From Paragorgia papillata (lineage: Eukaryota > Cnidaria > Anthozoa > Scleralcyonacea > Coralliidae): 64,000 nt of DNA. Each line of letters begins with the position of its first letter. The first letter of the stretch is position 1. Below, piece by piece: positions 1 through 62,698 of this stretch. Below the pieces are notes generated by a model. That model was not told the DNA's origin. It searched no databases and saw only the letters and a list, made by a program, of their open reading frames with translations. Both the position numbers and the translations under genes were made by a program. The stretch spans positions 685,001 to 749,000 of the forward strand of contig JAWNZC010000013.1 in assembly GCA_035771165.1 (NCBI GenBank), given 5' to 3'.

Positions 1-13682
<13,682 letters not shown>

Positions 13683-13851
13683 GCATGTGTGCACTGGTAC
13701 CTAAGGATTTACTTGCATATAGTTGTCGTGAGAAAATGAAATTTTCTTCTACAGTTGACGTATAGCAAGGCAAATACATGCATAGTTGTATATTTGTCAG
13801 ATTTGTAGAAACGTTGATATTGCATTAGCTAAGCTTTAAGCTTTAAGCTTT

Positions 13852-13857
13852 AATAAA
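13852..13857 (+). promoter_or_regulatory. Poly(A) signal AATAAA, gene A
   Basis: AATAAA lies 170 bases after the gene A stop and follows tandem AAGCTTT units. The same signal sits at the same relative place after gene B (60714), with one unit fewer. Confidence 0.6.
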
Positions 13858-14015
13858 GTATGCCTAAAAACAGTTTACATGTACTATACTAGGAGAAAAA
13901 TTTGGAATGTGCATTATATCATGTTTGTAGTTTGAGCTTATTCGCAGATTTAAGACAGTTTTAATTTGTTTGTCCAACTGAAACCGGTCCTACTAATTAC
14001 TGCCCAAGACTGCCC

Positions 14016-15482
14016 TAGGCTCCTTAGCAGGCGTTCTTTGCGGGCCTCGATATTTTCGTCCCCGACTAACGCCTGCTCAAACGAGCAACACATTCCGTTC
14101 CAAGAAGTTGACCAATCAGAGATAGGCTCCTAAAATCTGGGAGGCTGACCTTCACCTTGGCCATATATACATTATACAGCATGACCGAGCTTGATGAAAG
14201 TTAACCGATCTAAATTCATATGAAAGGGAAGGGTCGGTGTGGTATATTTATAATTATAGTGAAGATGGAGTATTTATATAGGACCGATACAAAGAACGCC
14301 TGTAAATGAGTCTACTGCGACGGATTCGTTGGACAACGAAAGAAAATCTGAATCGGCGAATCCGATACATCTACAGCTATAAGACTATTGCTTATACGGT
14401 TTAGTAAAAATTTTGCGTGAATAGAATCAACAAGATGATGTTGTAACTGTGAATCGCGATATGAATACATGTGCATGAAATAAAGTTAAAAGCGTCACTG
14501 GAATATATGAAGCTGGCCAGACATCCCCAGGTAAATAATTATTATCCGCTAGATACATTTCGCCGATATACTTGTAACTTTTTTAAAGCTTTTCGCACAG
14601 ATTTATTTACACGACCAGCAAAAACATATTCCTAATACCATTCTTCGTAAATTTTGTAAAGCTCTGAGCTATAGTAAGCGAAATATTAGCTTTCAAGTGA
14701 ACTAATTCGGGCAGTCGCTTCAGACACTATTTTTGTTTACAATCTTAAATTTCTCTTACGCTCTACACTAACTTTCACGCTTATTTGTTTGCATAGGCAG
14801 CAAGAACATAGTCAAAACAATATTCTTCGTAAATTTCGTGAACTAAACTTTTCAAAATATTAGCTTTCGACTAAACAAATTACACATAACAATACCAGTG
14901 TTGAAATCTAGAGTGTGAAATGGCATTTCCTGCGTTTTGGGGGAAGATTTTATAGAATTCCGGAGATTATAAAACATTAAAACGTCATATAAAACACACA
15001 ATTTACACAAAATACAACAGATTTCAGGACTTTTCAACCTTTAGAACAAAACATTTTTAACATTTCAGAACATAAGAAGCTGTTCCATTTCCGAGGACTT
15101 TGACGCAAGTTTTCGATACACTGCCTCGTTATCAACAGCCTTCAGTAAATCAACTTCTACAGAACAAATCATTACTGCTTCCAAAGTGTTACTGTTGGTC
15201 AGTTGCAAACTATTTTCGGTATTTTCCTTATCACTAATTTCACAAATGCGGAATTAAGTAATTGCTTCAATGCTTCCAATTTGATATTTTATGGGTGTGT
15301 CTGGTCAGGAGCCCATTTTGATGTCCCAGAAGGGCCCATGTGCCATGGCACAATGGCACATAAGCCAGTCCGAGCCTGGCTCCATGTACACAAAAGGAAC
15401 GGAATGTGTTGCTCGTTTGAGCAGGCGTTAGTGGGGGACGAAAATATCGAGGCCCGCATAGAACGCCTGCGAAGGGCCCAGG
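14016..15482. mobile_element. Inverted-repeat element in gene A 3' flank
   Basis: Termini of about 85 bp are inverted: GCAGGCGTTCTTTGCGGGCC...TCGTTTGAGCAGG near 14,027 and the reverse complement near 15,395-15,470. Its homologue in the gene B flank is 60,876-63,280, enlarged by later insertions. The 99-codon frame at 15,203-15,502 overlaps the right terminus and is not taken as a gene. Confidence 0.75.
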
Positions 15483-16146
15483 AGTATAAAATGACTGCCT
15501 GAAACGGTATACATATATGTTAGAGGCCTTATACTACAAAGAATAGATCCACATTTACGGCAAACCGCAAACTGCAGTTCGTAATGAGCAGTTTATAGCC
15601 GTTATAGAAGTTAGGACAATTGCAATTTGTATGTTAAGATTGAAAGCTGCCGTTTGTGATTTGCCCTATATAAACGGCAATCTTAACTTGCTGGGCTAAT
15701 ATTTTGAACATAGCAAAATGAAAAAGCTGGAACTGACCAGTGCCGGTGAGTTTCGAGGAACGAAATACTGATGTTTCGAGCGGAGCCCTCGGAGATTAAT
15801 CATGAAAATATTTACAGACGTAACACTCGTGTTTAATACTTGTTTAACTAAAATCAAATCGAAAAATCGGAGAGCAAAGAAAATCTGAACTCAACAGTAG
15901 ACTACTAGTCCCTTTATAAAGATATGGTTAACAACATTATTTATTAAAAAATAATTAATAATGGCAATTTTGCAAAAAAGATTGATTTTGGTGCACTTGT
16001 TTTTCTCTCAAAAAAAAATAGCGGCATTTTCCACAGATTATTGACGTCTTAATTATCGATCAAAATTTGCTGAAGCAATATAGTGGCTTGACATGTATGG
16101 AGGCTAAGTAATTACTCGGGCTAAGGATTTGTATATACGAACGCTT

Positions 16147-16706
16147 GACTTGTTTCGTACCTGATATTCACCTTTGTAGGCTCTATATATTTGCATATTT
16201 CCAGTGAATCTCCGACTAATTCCCGCTTCGTCAGTTACGCTCGAGATTCAATCGGAATTGACCGTACCGAAAAAGATGGCGACTTGTACATTTAACCACA
16301 ATCCTTTGCGTGCAGTAAATATTGTTTCTTGCAGAATTATTGGAAGATATGGTTTTAAAACGATCAACTTTGGTAGGAAAAAAGTTCTTGCTTACTTAAT
16401 CCATCTTAGCATGATAAACAATGTTTAGTTGTTATTTGAGCTGATTTGAGGTCGCAAAGCATTGTGGTTAAATGTACTGCCGCCATCTTTTTCGGGGCCA
16501 TCAATTCGTTCACATTACCATGCAGTGACGACATTGTTGTAGGACAGCGGATATCCGTATTAATTTTAAAAGATGGCGATCATGCATGGAGAATGGAGAT
16601 TCACTGGAAATATGCAAACATATAAAGAATACAAAGGCACAGAATAGATACTTCTGGTTGAGTATCTATTCTGTGACAAAGGTGAATATCAGGTACGAAA
16701 CAAATC
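16147..16706. mobile_element. Inverted-repeat element (TTGTTTCGTACCTGATATTC ends)
   Basis: The left end, near 16,147-16,210, contains TTGTTTCGTACCTGATATTC and CCAGTGAATCTCC. It is mirrored at 16,590-16,706, with an extra hairpin AGAATAGATACT / AGTATCTATTCT. It is MITE-like, with no coding content. Confidence 0.75.
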
Positions 16707-16888
16707 AAATAGTATTCTGCTGTGTCCCTTGCGAAGGCAAGCCGAATCACGCTTCAGTGAATGTGATGTACGCCATGATGAAAGCCACAGTAGCAAGACA
16801 AGAGTAATTTAAAGAACTTTTCAACGACGATAAGATTAGATATCTGTTTTAAGGTAAGAAAACCTATACATGAATATAGATTTTAAAG

Positions 16889-17348
16889 GGCAATAGCACT
16901 AAAAATTAAGTTTGTCTAATTTGAAAGAACTTATAAAATTGTAATAGAACATCCTTTACAACTTTTTCGTATCTCTCTTCGTTTTCAAGATATTTCAATT
17001 TGTTTGATATGTAAATGAGATGGTCTCTGACGTCAGGTGTGGGGTGAAATATTTTCACATGTAGCAAAACGAGTTATATATCTAAGTTTGTTCAGCGAAA
17101 TCATTTGAAACTGTTCACATAAAAACTCCTTGCGACGCTGAACATTTCATGTTAGATATGTAATTGATTTTGCTCTGTATGAAAACATTTTACTCCACTC
17201 CTGGCGTCAGAGACCATCTCATTTACATATAAATTGAAATATCTTGAAAATGCAGAAAGATACAAAAAAGTTGTAAAGGATCTTCTATTACAATTTTATG
17301 AGTTCTTTCAAATTAGACAAACTTAATTTTTAATGCCAATCCCCTTTA
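16889..17348. mobile_element. Foldback MITE family F, copy 1
   Basis: The arms begin AAAATTAAGTTTGTCTAATTTG and mirror at 17,295-17,348, spacing about 460 bp. Arms also carry TTCAAGATATTTCAATTTG. The same family occurs at 21,840, 30,415, 42,098 and 48,150. Confidence 0.85.
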
Positions 17349-18130
17349 AATATTTACGTTGATGGTCCATTTTCAGTTTCAAAATGGTGGCATTTATAGT
17401 ACGTTGAACGAAGATTTACCACAGGAAGGTGCCAGCCAGCTATTATTTATTTGCCCTTCTTCGTCACAGTTGGATATCAAGTTTAGATTAAAAAATATTA
17501 TGAGAGACAACTTATAATTTGGCTCAACTATTAATATTGTGAGTATATACAGTATATTTTTAACCATTTCCAAGTATTGACGTAGTTTTTCTTGTTTTTA
17601 GGTGTACGCGTATATAAAGCGCTATGTATTTGCAAGTTCACACTGCAGACAGAGTCAGTCAATCAACAATCTCATCAGACTCTGAATATATCCATCAGTG
17701 TGTAGTCTGTGTGGATACACGTATCTCAAACCAAAGTCAAATGTTATTTTAATCCAACTCAAAACAAACCTTTTGTGCCCGGTTGTGCTCAAACTGTGCT
17801 GTATTAAAATGAACAGTAAACAATTGACTAACAACAATTGTAACTTGCTTTCAATAAATCAGTAATGTACAATAGTTTGCAAATAACTTCCAGTGGTGAA
17901 TGAGCAATATTATAATGCTAGAATTTGTTTGCATGTAGCCAGCGTGCAGACGTTCCTATTTGCACAGTGTAAAATTAACTTGTGTGTTTGACATAGTTTA
18001 GTTGATCTGAGTCAAATACAGTAATGAGTGATTCTTTCAAAATTAAGGAACTGAATTCTAAATCAATTTGTTTGACTCTGGTTTAGTTTTGCAGCTTGAT
18101 GATTATGATATGTTCTCAGAGTAGGAACTG

Positions 18131-20286
18131 CCTCCTCTGCAGGCCCTCGTTGCATCATGGACAGGTCACACACATCTTTTTTAGGGCCTGCAAGATCCTT
18201 TAAAAAATTTGGCAAAACTTGGTGTGGAATAAATTTGCGTAATTAACTACCCATTGTTAATAGCCATGGCTATATCCGAATATTTTGAAGGACATTGAAG
18301 ACTTATGACATACGAATCCTAGCTTTAAAATGAAAAAATTGTTGAAAAAGCAATTATGGTTGAACTTTGTCAATTTACAGCAGGAATGAGCAATGAAAAT
18401 GCACTTTAGTCTACCTGGAGACTCTTCATTTCATACTTTTTCAGTTTCCACAACAGTTAAACCTTGAATTACGCTACACTGTAGCCTATACTTTAACAAA
18501 ATTAATATCAATCAGGGTTCAAAATAGCGGCTGGCTACCGGCTATAGCCGGCATTTTCACGCCGCTAGCCAGCTAGTGTATACGTTTTATAACGTAGCGT
18601 AACATCTTACAACGTGGCGTAATGTTATAGAACGTAGAAAACGTCTCACAACAAAGTGTGACGTCTTGTAACGTAGCGTAATGTAACGTCTTTAAACATA
18701 GCTTATTAACGTCTTACAACACAGGGTGATGTTGTATAACATAGCTTTAATAACGTGTTATAACGTAGCGTAACGTCTTAAAACGTGGTGTAACTTCCAA
18801 TGTAGTGTAACGTCTCACAGCCTAGCGCGACGTCTACAGTAAATGAGATTCTTTTTTGAATACGAGCTTATTAACTAAAACAATTCCTGGGTGGGCCTCT
18901 CATGGACTCACATAGCAGGAAAATAGCCTGTATATCAAAATAGCCGGTACCATAAATGTACATATGCAAGACAGCCTACAAAAATATCTAAATCCAAAAT
19001 ATTTATTTTGAACCCTGTCAATCTCATTAACTCTTGGTCAGTTGACAGTCTTCGATAGCTCAGTAAAACAAAAAACAATAAGAAAACCTGTACTTTCCTG
19101 AGTGTCGAATTTGCTTTTGTTCAGCAGATATTTTCCCTTCAATTCATTTTTGTCGCTAAAAATACTGTGTGCAGAAGGTCGGTAATTCTAAAACATACTG
19201 GTTTCTTCATTGTCATCTGTAAGAAGTTTAGACCGAATTTCCTGGTGGGTCACAGAGTTAAAAAACTCATACGTACGTTTGTCGAACAGTGGCTGGTTTT
19301 GTTTACATACAATATCTCAAAACTGTGGACCCTATATAGGGCCTAGTCTCGCTGTGCATATGGAACATGGCGTTATTAGCAGGAATCCCTCCGGCTTCTG
19401 ATTGGCCGATAAATTTAGCACTTCCGCATGACGTTATCTGGCGTGGTAGTAGCACAAATATATCGCTCTTTGAGTACGGATTGATTCTAGATTGTAGTTC
19501 TGTTGCAAATACTGTGACTCAGCTTCAGAAACAATTCCAAAGTTAGCAAAGATGTTAGTGCACACGAACGCGCCATGTCAATAACGTTGAAAGAGCAGTC
19601 TCGGATTTGAAATCGGAAATATCAAAAAGAAAGATTTGATACGACAACGTGTTTCCAACTTAGTTATACCCGCTCTTTTAAAGCTTTGTTTGGTCAAGAG
19701 TGGCTTGGAGAATTTGTAATGCGACTGGGCATAATTATAACTTAAACAGTAACTGACGTTTCTCTCTGACGAAGGGCCTTCGCTCGAAACGTTAGATTCT
19801 TACGTTCTCTGTTTCGGCAGTATATCTAACCTAAGTTACTATATTTCGATTGTTGTTTCTACACTGCCTACGCAGCACGCTACTTTTATATAACTTAAAC
19901 AGTTTTATATACTTAATTTTGATCGCGGCATCGCGCTTCGAGTATTTGACTCATTCTATCGCCAAACGTGCACAGCAATCTCTTCAAAGAATTAATCTTT
20001 AATTTTCATTCACAACAATGCGATACTTGTTATTCGTCGGCTAAGCTTCAGTCAAATACATTTCAATTATTTTTGAATCCCAATATTTATATATTCATGC
20101 AGACGACAAATCACCTTGACAACAGAAGTGCTAAATTTATCGGCCAATCACATGCAGAAGCCCGAGGGATTCCTGTTAATAACGCCGTGTCATATGGAAC
20201 CAATCGCCATTTTGTTTACAGGATCTTGCAGGCGCTCCCCAAAACTGTGACCTGTCCATGATGCAATGAGGGCCTGCAGAGGAGGC
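18131..20286. mobile_element. 2.2-kb element with 40-bp terminal inverted repeats
   Basis: CCTCCTCTGCAGGCCCTCGT...GACAGGTCACA at 18,131-18,170 is inverted at 20,247-20,286. It contains nested inverted repeats (about 19,290-19,440 and 20,115-20,235, GGCCGATAAATTTAGCACTTC) and the hAT-like insertion at 18,513. Confidence 0.75.
18513..19017. mobile_element. hAT-like element with internal minisatellite
   Basis: The ends are CAGGGTTCAAAAT and ATTTTGAACCCTG, flanked on both sides by TCAAT. The interior (18,580-18,840) is an array of about 20-bp degenerate units around TATAACGTAGCGTAACGTCT. Confidence 0.75.
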
Positions 20287-21839
20287 AGGAGTAGGGATAA
20301 CCCAGGAGACTGGGTCAAATTTAGCCAAGCAAACTAGAACACAACTACTGAGTTATCCCTGTCCTTTCGAATACACACAAATGACAGCTACTCTCACCTA
20401 ACCTTATCGTTCAGACCTCGGTTCAGACCGAGATATCCCCATCCCTTATGTTATCTTGATTGCCTTATTAAACAGGTTTCTTCTGAGGGGCTGAATACAT
20501 GGGGAAGTTTTGGCTCAGAGTCTTCAGACTATGTTTTACCTCTGTGAACCAGCCTCAAGAAATGGTTAATCCATGACATGAATAATTTCAGCCTTGGCCA
20601 GCGTAGCCAGGGGTCCATATCCCCTGCAAAAGTTGATGAATTTTGGCCAGATGCCATTTTTTTCTATTTTCCAATTTTTTTTATAGGTTCCTAAAAGTTT
20701 TTATTTGGGCTATTCTAGTGGGGCAAAGACAACCTGAATAATTTATGTTGATTAATACTATATAATATATTATTCTGATTCAGCAATCAGAGCATGATGT
20801 GTGCCCCTTAAAAACAAGCATACATATGGTTTTCTGCAGTTATGCGAGAAATAGAATTATAAATTGTATCCGGGTTGAGTGGCCCGAAAACTTCAGCCTT
20901 GGTAGTTTCAAACAAGCTGCAGTACTCTTCATCAAATTACAGTGTTAATTTACATGATTTGTTTCTAAATTCATTCTGAAATTTCAGTCTATCCTTGTAT
21001 AATACAGTTTCTTGCAGACCTTTCCAAACTCATCTTATACAATCACTATCATATGTTTACTTTATAAGTAAAGTAGTAGTATCTTCAGTACATTAATGTA
21101 GTATGTTTGCAATATACAATTTACATTGTTCAGTCGTCTGTTCCAGCCAAACTGACCAGTAGCCGCACGTACGCAATGCGTATCTATTTTTATTATTTTT
21201 GGGGGATCGCGAGCATTAGTCTCCCGGCCGCGCGATATTGCCCCAAGCGGCTTTGCGAAACTGAGGCATGTGTCTAGAATTGCACGGGGTTGTCTAATGA
21301 TTGCTTGAATCTACCCACAGTACGTATCTACCGAATCTAGCACTGTAGGTTATTTTGTACTTTTTAACAAATGCTTAATATGTGCACATAGGCTATGTCA
21401 AGCTGCATTGCTATGAGTAGCCAGAGTGAACGCCTAAGCAGGTGTGTTGTTACTATAACATTTATAGATGAAAAAATTGGAGTGCCTTATATTATGGCCA
21501 TTTAAACGGGAGAAAATAAGTCACGACTTTTTTTATTTATTTTTTTTATTTATTAATTCAAAATTTACACATAGAATAGCTACATAAAAGCTAATTTGGA
21601 ATGCGTATTACACATTGTTTTAGAAATATTAAAATATGTGTACAATTCTACTAATTTATAATAATACTATAGTTCAAAGTTGTATTACTTTACATAAAAA
21701 TTTAATTCAAGTTCAAAATAGAAACATTTAAAGCATGTATCTTTTAGTTGCTTCAGGAACATAGTGTTGAATTATCAATGGCGTAGGCGATTGGGCTCCT
21801 CTTAAAACGGTCCAGTTTTTATTAGGACGCGTCCTATTT

Positions 21840-22315
21840 AAAATGTTTATGAAACGAAAATTAAGTTTGTCTTATTGGAAAGTACTTTTGAAATGACAGA
21901 GTAACATCTTTTGCAGTTTTTTGTTTCCTTGCTTCGTTTTTGAGATATTTCAGTTTGTTTGATATGTGAAACTAACCAGTGACATCAACGTGCATAATGA
22001 CTTACTGGGAAACGTTATATATCTTTGCTATTATTAAACGGAATTAGTTGAAAATGCATATTTTTTGTTGTTGTAAGGGAAAAACACACACATAATTGCT
22101 TCGAAGTGATTCCGTCTGATAATAGAAAAGATATATAACCTTTCCCGGTAAGTCATTAAGCACGTTGTGACGTCACTGGTTAGTTTCGCTTATAAAACAA
22201 ACTGTGATATCTTAAAAACAAAGCAAGGAAGCAAAAAACTGCAAAAGATGTTACTTTGTCATTTTAAAAGTACTTTCAAATAAGACAAACTTAATTTTCG
22301 TTTCATAAGCACTTT
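21840..22315. mobile_element. Foldback MITE family F, copy 2
   Basis: TATGAAACGAAAATTAAGTT at the left mirrors AACTTAATTTTCGTTTCATA at the right, with GTGACATCAACGTGC-type inner arms. It is itself nested between inverted pieces of another element (AGTCGCGAACACAC at 22,318 and 22,560; AAGTCACGACTT at 21,520 and 22,598). Confidence 0.85.
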
Positions 22316-22424
22316 AAGTCGCGAACACACTCGTATATAGGTCCGTCCGTATAAATGGTGAATTTGTCCGTGACCAAAGTAAGTCGCGACTAAAATAAGA
22401 ACAGAGTTAAGCCGGTTTTCCACT

Positions 22425-22560
22425 AGGCGACTTTTTTCGCGCGAAGTGACTTTCTTTTGTCTCATGAGCTCTGAGCTGGGACTAATCAGAAATCTATTGA
22501 ATTCGAACAAAAGAAGGTCGCTTCACGCGAAAAAAATCGTCTAGTGGACACCGGCTTTAG
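22425..22560. repeat. Foldback, GCCGG(T/C)...CACTAG(G)CGA arms
   Basis: AGCCGGTTTTCCACTAGGCGACTTTTTTCG is mirrored (shown here only in part) by CGTCTAGTGGACACCGGCTT. It is a short MITE nested in a larger inverted-repeat element. Confidence 0.75.
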
Positions 22561-22674
22561 TGTGTTCGCGACTTAAATAGGACGCGGTCTTAATTAAGTC
22601 ACGACTTATAATTTTCTCCTGTTTAAGGTGGCTCGACACAGTTTCTGGAAAAATGGAAAATACAAGTTTGAGAG

Positions 22675-23105
22675 TCCAAAACAGGTGATTAAACAATTCG
22701 GAAAAATAATAAAACTAAAGGTTATGCATAGTTAAACAGTCTGACAATCAAAAACTGTTACCAAATAAATAGCAACAGTTGTTGATATGGCAACAATGAC
22801 GTGTCAAAATGGCTGCTGGGAAATTTTTAGAAAATTAACAAACATGATTTTTCCGGAAATAAGATTATTCGTTCTACAGAATTTTTTTAAAATCGGCCTA
22901 TTAATTACTCATACTTCAAGAAAAGTTTTAATGAGAAAAAAAATTGGGGGGCACCAAAGTTTTTTTCGAATTAAATTAGTTTGAAGGGTAATTTTGAAAC
23001 GTCATTGTTGCCATAGCAACAACTGTTGCTATTTATTTCGTAACAGTTTTTGATTGTCAGACTGTTTAACTATGCATAACATTTAGTTTTATTCTTTGGT
23101 AATGC
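22675..23105. mobile_element. Foldback with GCAACAGTTGTTG inner arms
   Basis: The left arm has AGTTAAACAGTCTGACAATC and ATAGCAACAGTTGTTG; the right arm has CAACAACTGTTGCTAT and GATTGTCAGACTGTTTAACT. It is a foldback of about 430 bp. A related one lies at 32,226-32,877. Confidence 0.85.
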
Positions 23106-23141
23106 ACTTTGGCGACGTTCGAACTGTGTTTCTGATCCTCC

Positions 23142-23144
<3 letters not shown>

Positions 23145-23189
<45 letters not shown>

Positions 23190-23228
23190 CAGTATATACA
23201 TATATATTTACATATATATATATATTAT
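23145..23228. repeat. (AT)n microsatellite
   Basis: An imperfect AT run with ATACATAC interruptions, downstream of the foldback. Confidence 0.9.
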
Positions 23229-23500
23229 TTTCCCTCCCTCCGTAAAATCAACACCATAGTTCCCCCAATTAAAATCTACTAACTAGTTCCACCAAGGGGG
23301 TTATGAAGTAACCATTCCAAATGTGTTTTTTTGCTATTTTACGGTGAAAAACACCAGCTCCATTAGGTTATTATAGTGTCATGTGTTACCCTCAATAAAT
23401 AAGGTCGCTTACTGTCAATCAAGCCTTTTATTCATTCATACAGGTGCATAGTCTCGTGAGCTAACCTGCATGTTAGTAGTGGGATGGCTCGTTTTCTTTT

Positions 23501-23752
23501 TAACCCCTTGACTACCAGGGGTCTTCCCTTGACGTAAGTAAAATCGTCTGGCGTTAGCGTAAAATACTAAAAGTGCGTCTACATGCGTGCTTAGGAGTCA
23601 AAGAGTTAAACATTGAGATGGGTTTTTAACCCCTTGGCTACTATAGGGGTCTTCCCTTTACGAGTAAAATCGTCTGGCGTTAGCCAGAGTAAAATGCTAA
23701 AGGTACGTCCACATGCGTGCTTATATAGGAGTCATATAGTTTTAAACATCTC
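23501..23752. repeat. 126-bp tandem duplication
   Basis: TAACCCCTTG(A/G)CTAC and TAAAATCGTCTGGCGTTAGC occur twice, 126 bp apart. A reverse-complement relative with TCTAACGCCAGACGATTTTA lies near 40,022, so this is a dispersed family. Confidence 0.8.
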
Positions 23753-24032
23753 TAGTAACCAGCTGCGGAGGTATACGCTGTCTCCGAGTGCCCTCTTGTT
23801 CGTCGTGCTTTTGGTGGCCACTTCAAGAACGTCAAACGGCCCTTAAACTGTTCACATGATAATCTTAATTGTGTTCGTTTTCTAAATGTGGTCTTGTTTT
23901 GGTGGCGTTACATATAAGGCTATTTTAACAGCAGTAAACAAACAGCTATATAGATAAAAAATATATATATACGAGTTTTTGCAAGGGACTTACATGATAC
24001 AGTATTCAAGTACTTTTGCGTGGAGTGTAAAA

Positions 24033-60551
<36,519 letters not shown>

Positions 60552-60713
60552 GCATGTATACACTGGTACCTAAGGATTTACTTGCATATAGTTGTCGTGA
60601 GAAAATGAAATTTTCTTCTACAGTTGACGTATAGCAAGGCAAATACATGCATAGTTGTATATTTGTCAGATTTGTAGAAACGTTGATATTGCATTAGCTA
60701 AGCTTTAAGCTTT

Positions 60714-60719
60714 AATAAA
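60714..60719 (+). promoter_or_regulatory. Poly(A) signal AATAAA, gene B
   Basis: AATAAA lies 163 bases after the gene B stop, in the same context as in gene A. Confidence 0.6.
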
Positions 60720-61011
60720 GTATTCCTAAAAACAGTTTACATGTACTATACTAGGAGAAAAATTTGGAATGTGCATTATATCATGTTTGTAGTTTGAGCT
60801 TATTCGCAGATTTAAGACAGTTTTAATTTGTTTGTCCAAATGAAACCGGTCCTACTAATTACTGCCCGAGACTGCCCTAGGCTCCTTAGCAGGCGTTCTT
60901 TGCGGGCCTCGATATTTTCGTCCCCGACTAACGCCTGCTCAAACGAGCAACACATTCCGTTCCGAGAGGTTGACCAATCAGAGATAGGCTCCTAAAATCT
61001 GGGAGGCTGGC

Positions 61012-61721
61012 CAGTGGCGTACTGGCCTTTGTTCGTCAGGGGAGGCCAACAGTGAATTTGGCGCCCCCCCCCCCCCATAGTTCAGGGGTGGCGCCGGGAA
61101 TTCCCAACACAGGGGCTAAGGTTTCCGACATGTGGGCTAGTAGGGGGATCTGGGAGGAAAAAAATTCAAAATTTGAACATCTAAAATAGTTTTTTCCAGT
61201 CTTTTCAGCGTGAAATTATCGCAATAACCGACAAACTACATAATCTATTTTCAAGCTATCAATAGACGAAAAATCTGTTGAACACCTAGTGATGGACAGG
61301 TCATTAACTTTTGACATTTTCGTTCAATTTTGCAGACAGAAAATGGAATTTTGTGTTGTAATTATTATTGTCAGCTTCTACACAATATAATATACCGTAT
61401 ACTGTATTTCAAAAAAATCTGGTGTATTGGAATTCAGAAGTCTTGTCAGCTTGTCAGAACGACGGAATTCGGAAAGGTGTTGCAGGGCGCGAGGTGTTCG
61501 ATAAAAGACAATGCATTGTCTCCAAGCTGACAAGCTTCTCCACAATCTCAAACTCTTGTTTCTCTTTTTGGCTTATCAGATTCTGACAAAATTCTGGCTA
61601 ACGTTTTTGTGTCCTTTGGGGCAATTTTGGCACCCACTTTAAGCTTTGGCGCCCCCTAAAAAATCTTCACTGGGGGGGGGGGGGGCATTGCCCCCCGGGG
61701 TCCCCTGCCAGCACGCCACTG
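61012..61721. mobile_element. Non-autonomous hAT-like element, 710 bp
   Basis: The ends CAGTGGCGTACTGGC and GCCAGCACGCCACTG are inverted. The 8-bp target duplications are AGGCTGGC (61004-61011) and AGGCTGAC (61722-61729), and the empty site is seen in gene A flank. There is no transposase ORF; it contains internal C and G runs. Confidence 0.88.
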
Positions 61722-62528
61722 AGGCTGACCTTCACGTTGGCCATATATACATTATACAACATGACCGAGCTTGATGAAAGTTAACCGATCTAAATTCATA
61801 TGAAAGGGAAGGGTTGGTGTGGTATATTTATAAATTATAGTGAAGATGGAGTATTTATATAGGACCGATACAAAGAACGCCTGTAAATGAGTCTACTGCG
61901 ACGGATTCTTTGGACAACGAAGAAAATCTGAATAGGCGAATCCGATCCATCTACTGCTATAGACCTTGAAGCTTGAGCTGGCCGTTTTAACCAATATTTC
62001 AAAGACTATTGCTTATACGGTTTAGTAAAAATTTTGCGTGAATAGAATCAACAAGATGATGTTGTAACTGTGAATCGCGATATGAATACATGTGCATGAA
62101 ATAAAGTTAAAAGCGTCACTGGAATATATGAAGCTGGCCAGACATCCCCAGGTAAATAATTATTATCCGCTAGATACATTTCGCCGATATACTTGTAACT
62201 TTTTTAAAGCTTTTCGCACAGATTTATTTACACGACCAGCAAAAACATATTCCTAATACCATTCTTCGTAAATTTTGTAAAGCTCTGAGCTGTAGTAAGC
62301 GAAATATTAGCTTTCAAGTAAACTAATTCGGGTAGTCGCTTCAGACACTATTTTTGTTTACAATCTTAAATTTCTCTTACGCTCTACACTAACTTTCACG
62401 CTTATTTGTTTGCATAGGGAGCAAGAACATAGTCAAAACAATATTCTTCGTAAATTTCGTGAAGTTCTAGGCTAAACTTTTCAAAATATTAGCTTTCGAC
62501 TAAACAAATTACACATAACAATACCAGC

Positions 62529-62698
62529 CCAGGACGGCTTTATTTAGCACGTCAATGGTGTAATTTCATTGGTCCATGCAGGCTCGGACTGGGCCCAATT
62601 TAGGGGCCTTGCCAATTCAGCTGTGAGGGGGCCCAGCCCTAGGGGGACAATTCGAGAAGCCTCTAGGGGGGTCTGGGGCATGCCCCCACCGGAAAATG
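62529..62698. other. Block of about 170 bp present only in the gene B flank
   Basis: Between ATACCAG and TGTTGAAATC the gene A flank is contiguous, while gene B has a GC-rich block with GGGGGCCCAGCCCTAGGGGG. It is either an insertion here or a deletion in gene A. No clear target duplication. Confidence 0.6.

Larger units (their letters stand above)
13683..24032. other. Intergenic region between genes A and B
   Basis: No exon with splice-site and domain support was found on either strand. Most of it is nested inverted-repeat elements, listed separately. The stretch 20,290-21,500 shows no recognisable structure beyond a homopolymer-rich ATTT tract near 21,530. Confidence 0.6.

Noticed and set aside
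15203..15502. 99-codon frame as a real small gene
   Set aside because: It overlaps the terminal inverted repeat of an element and starts without splice or promoter support; kept only as a low-interest check.
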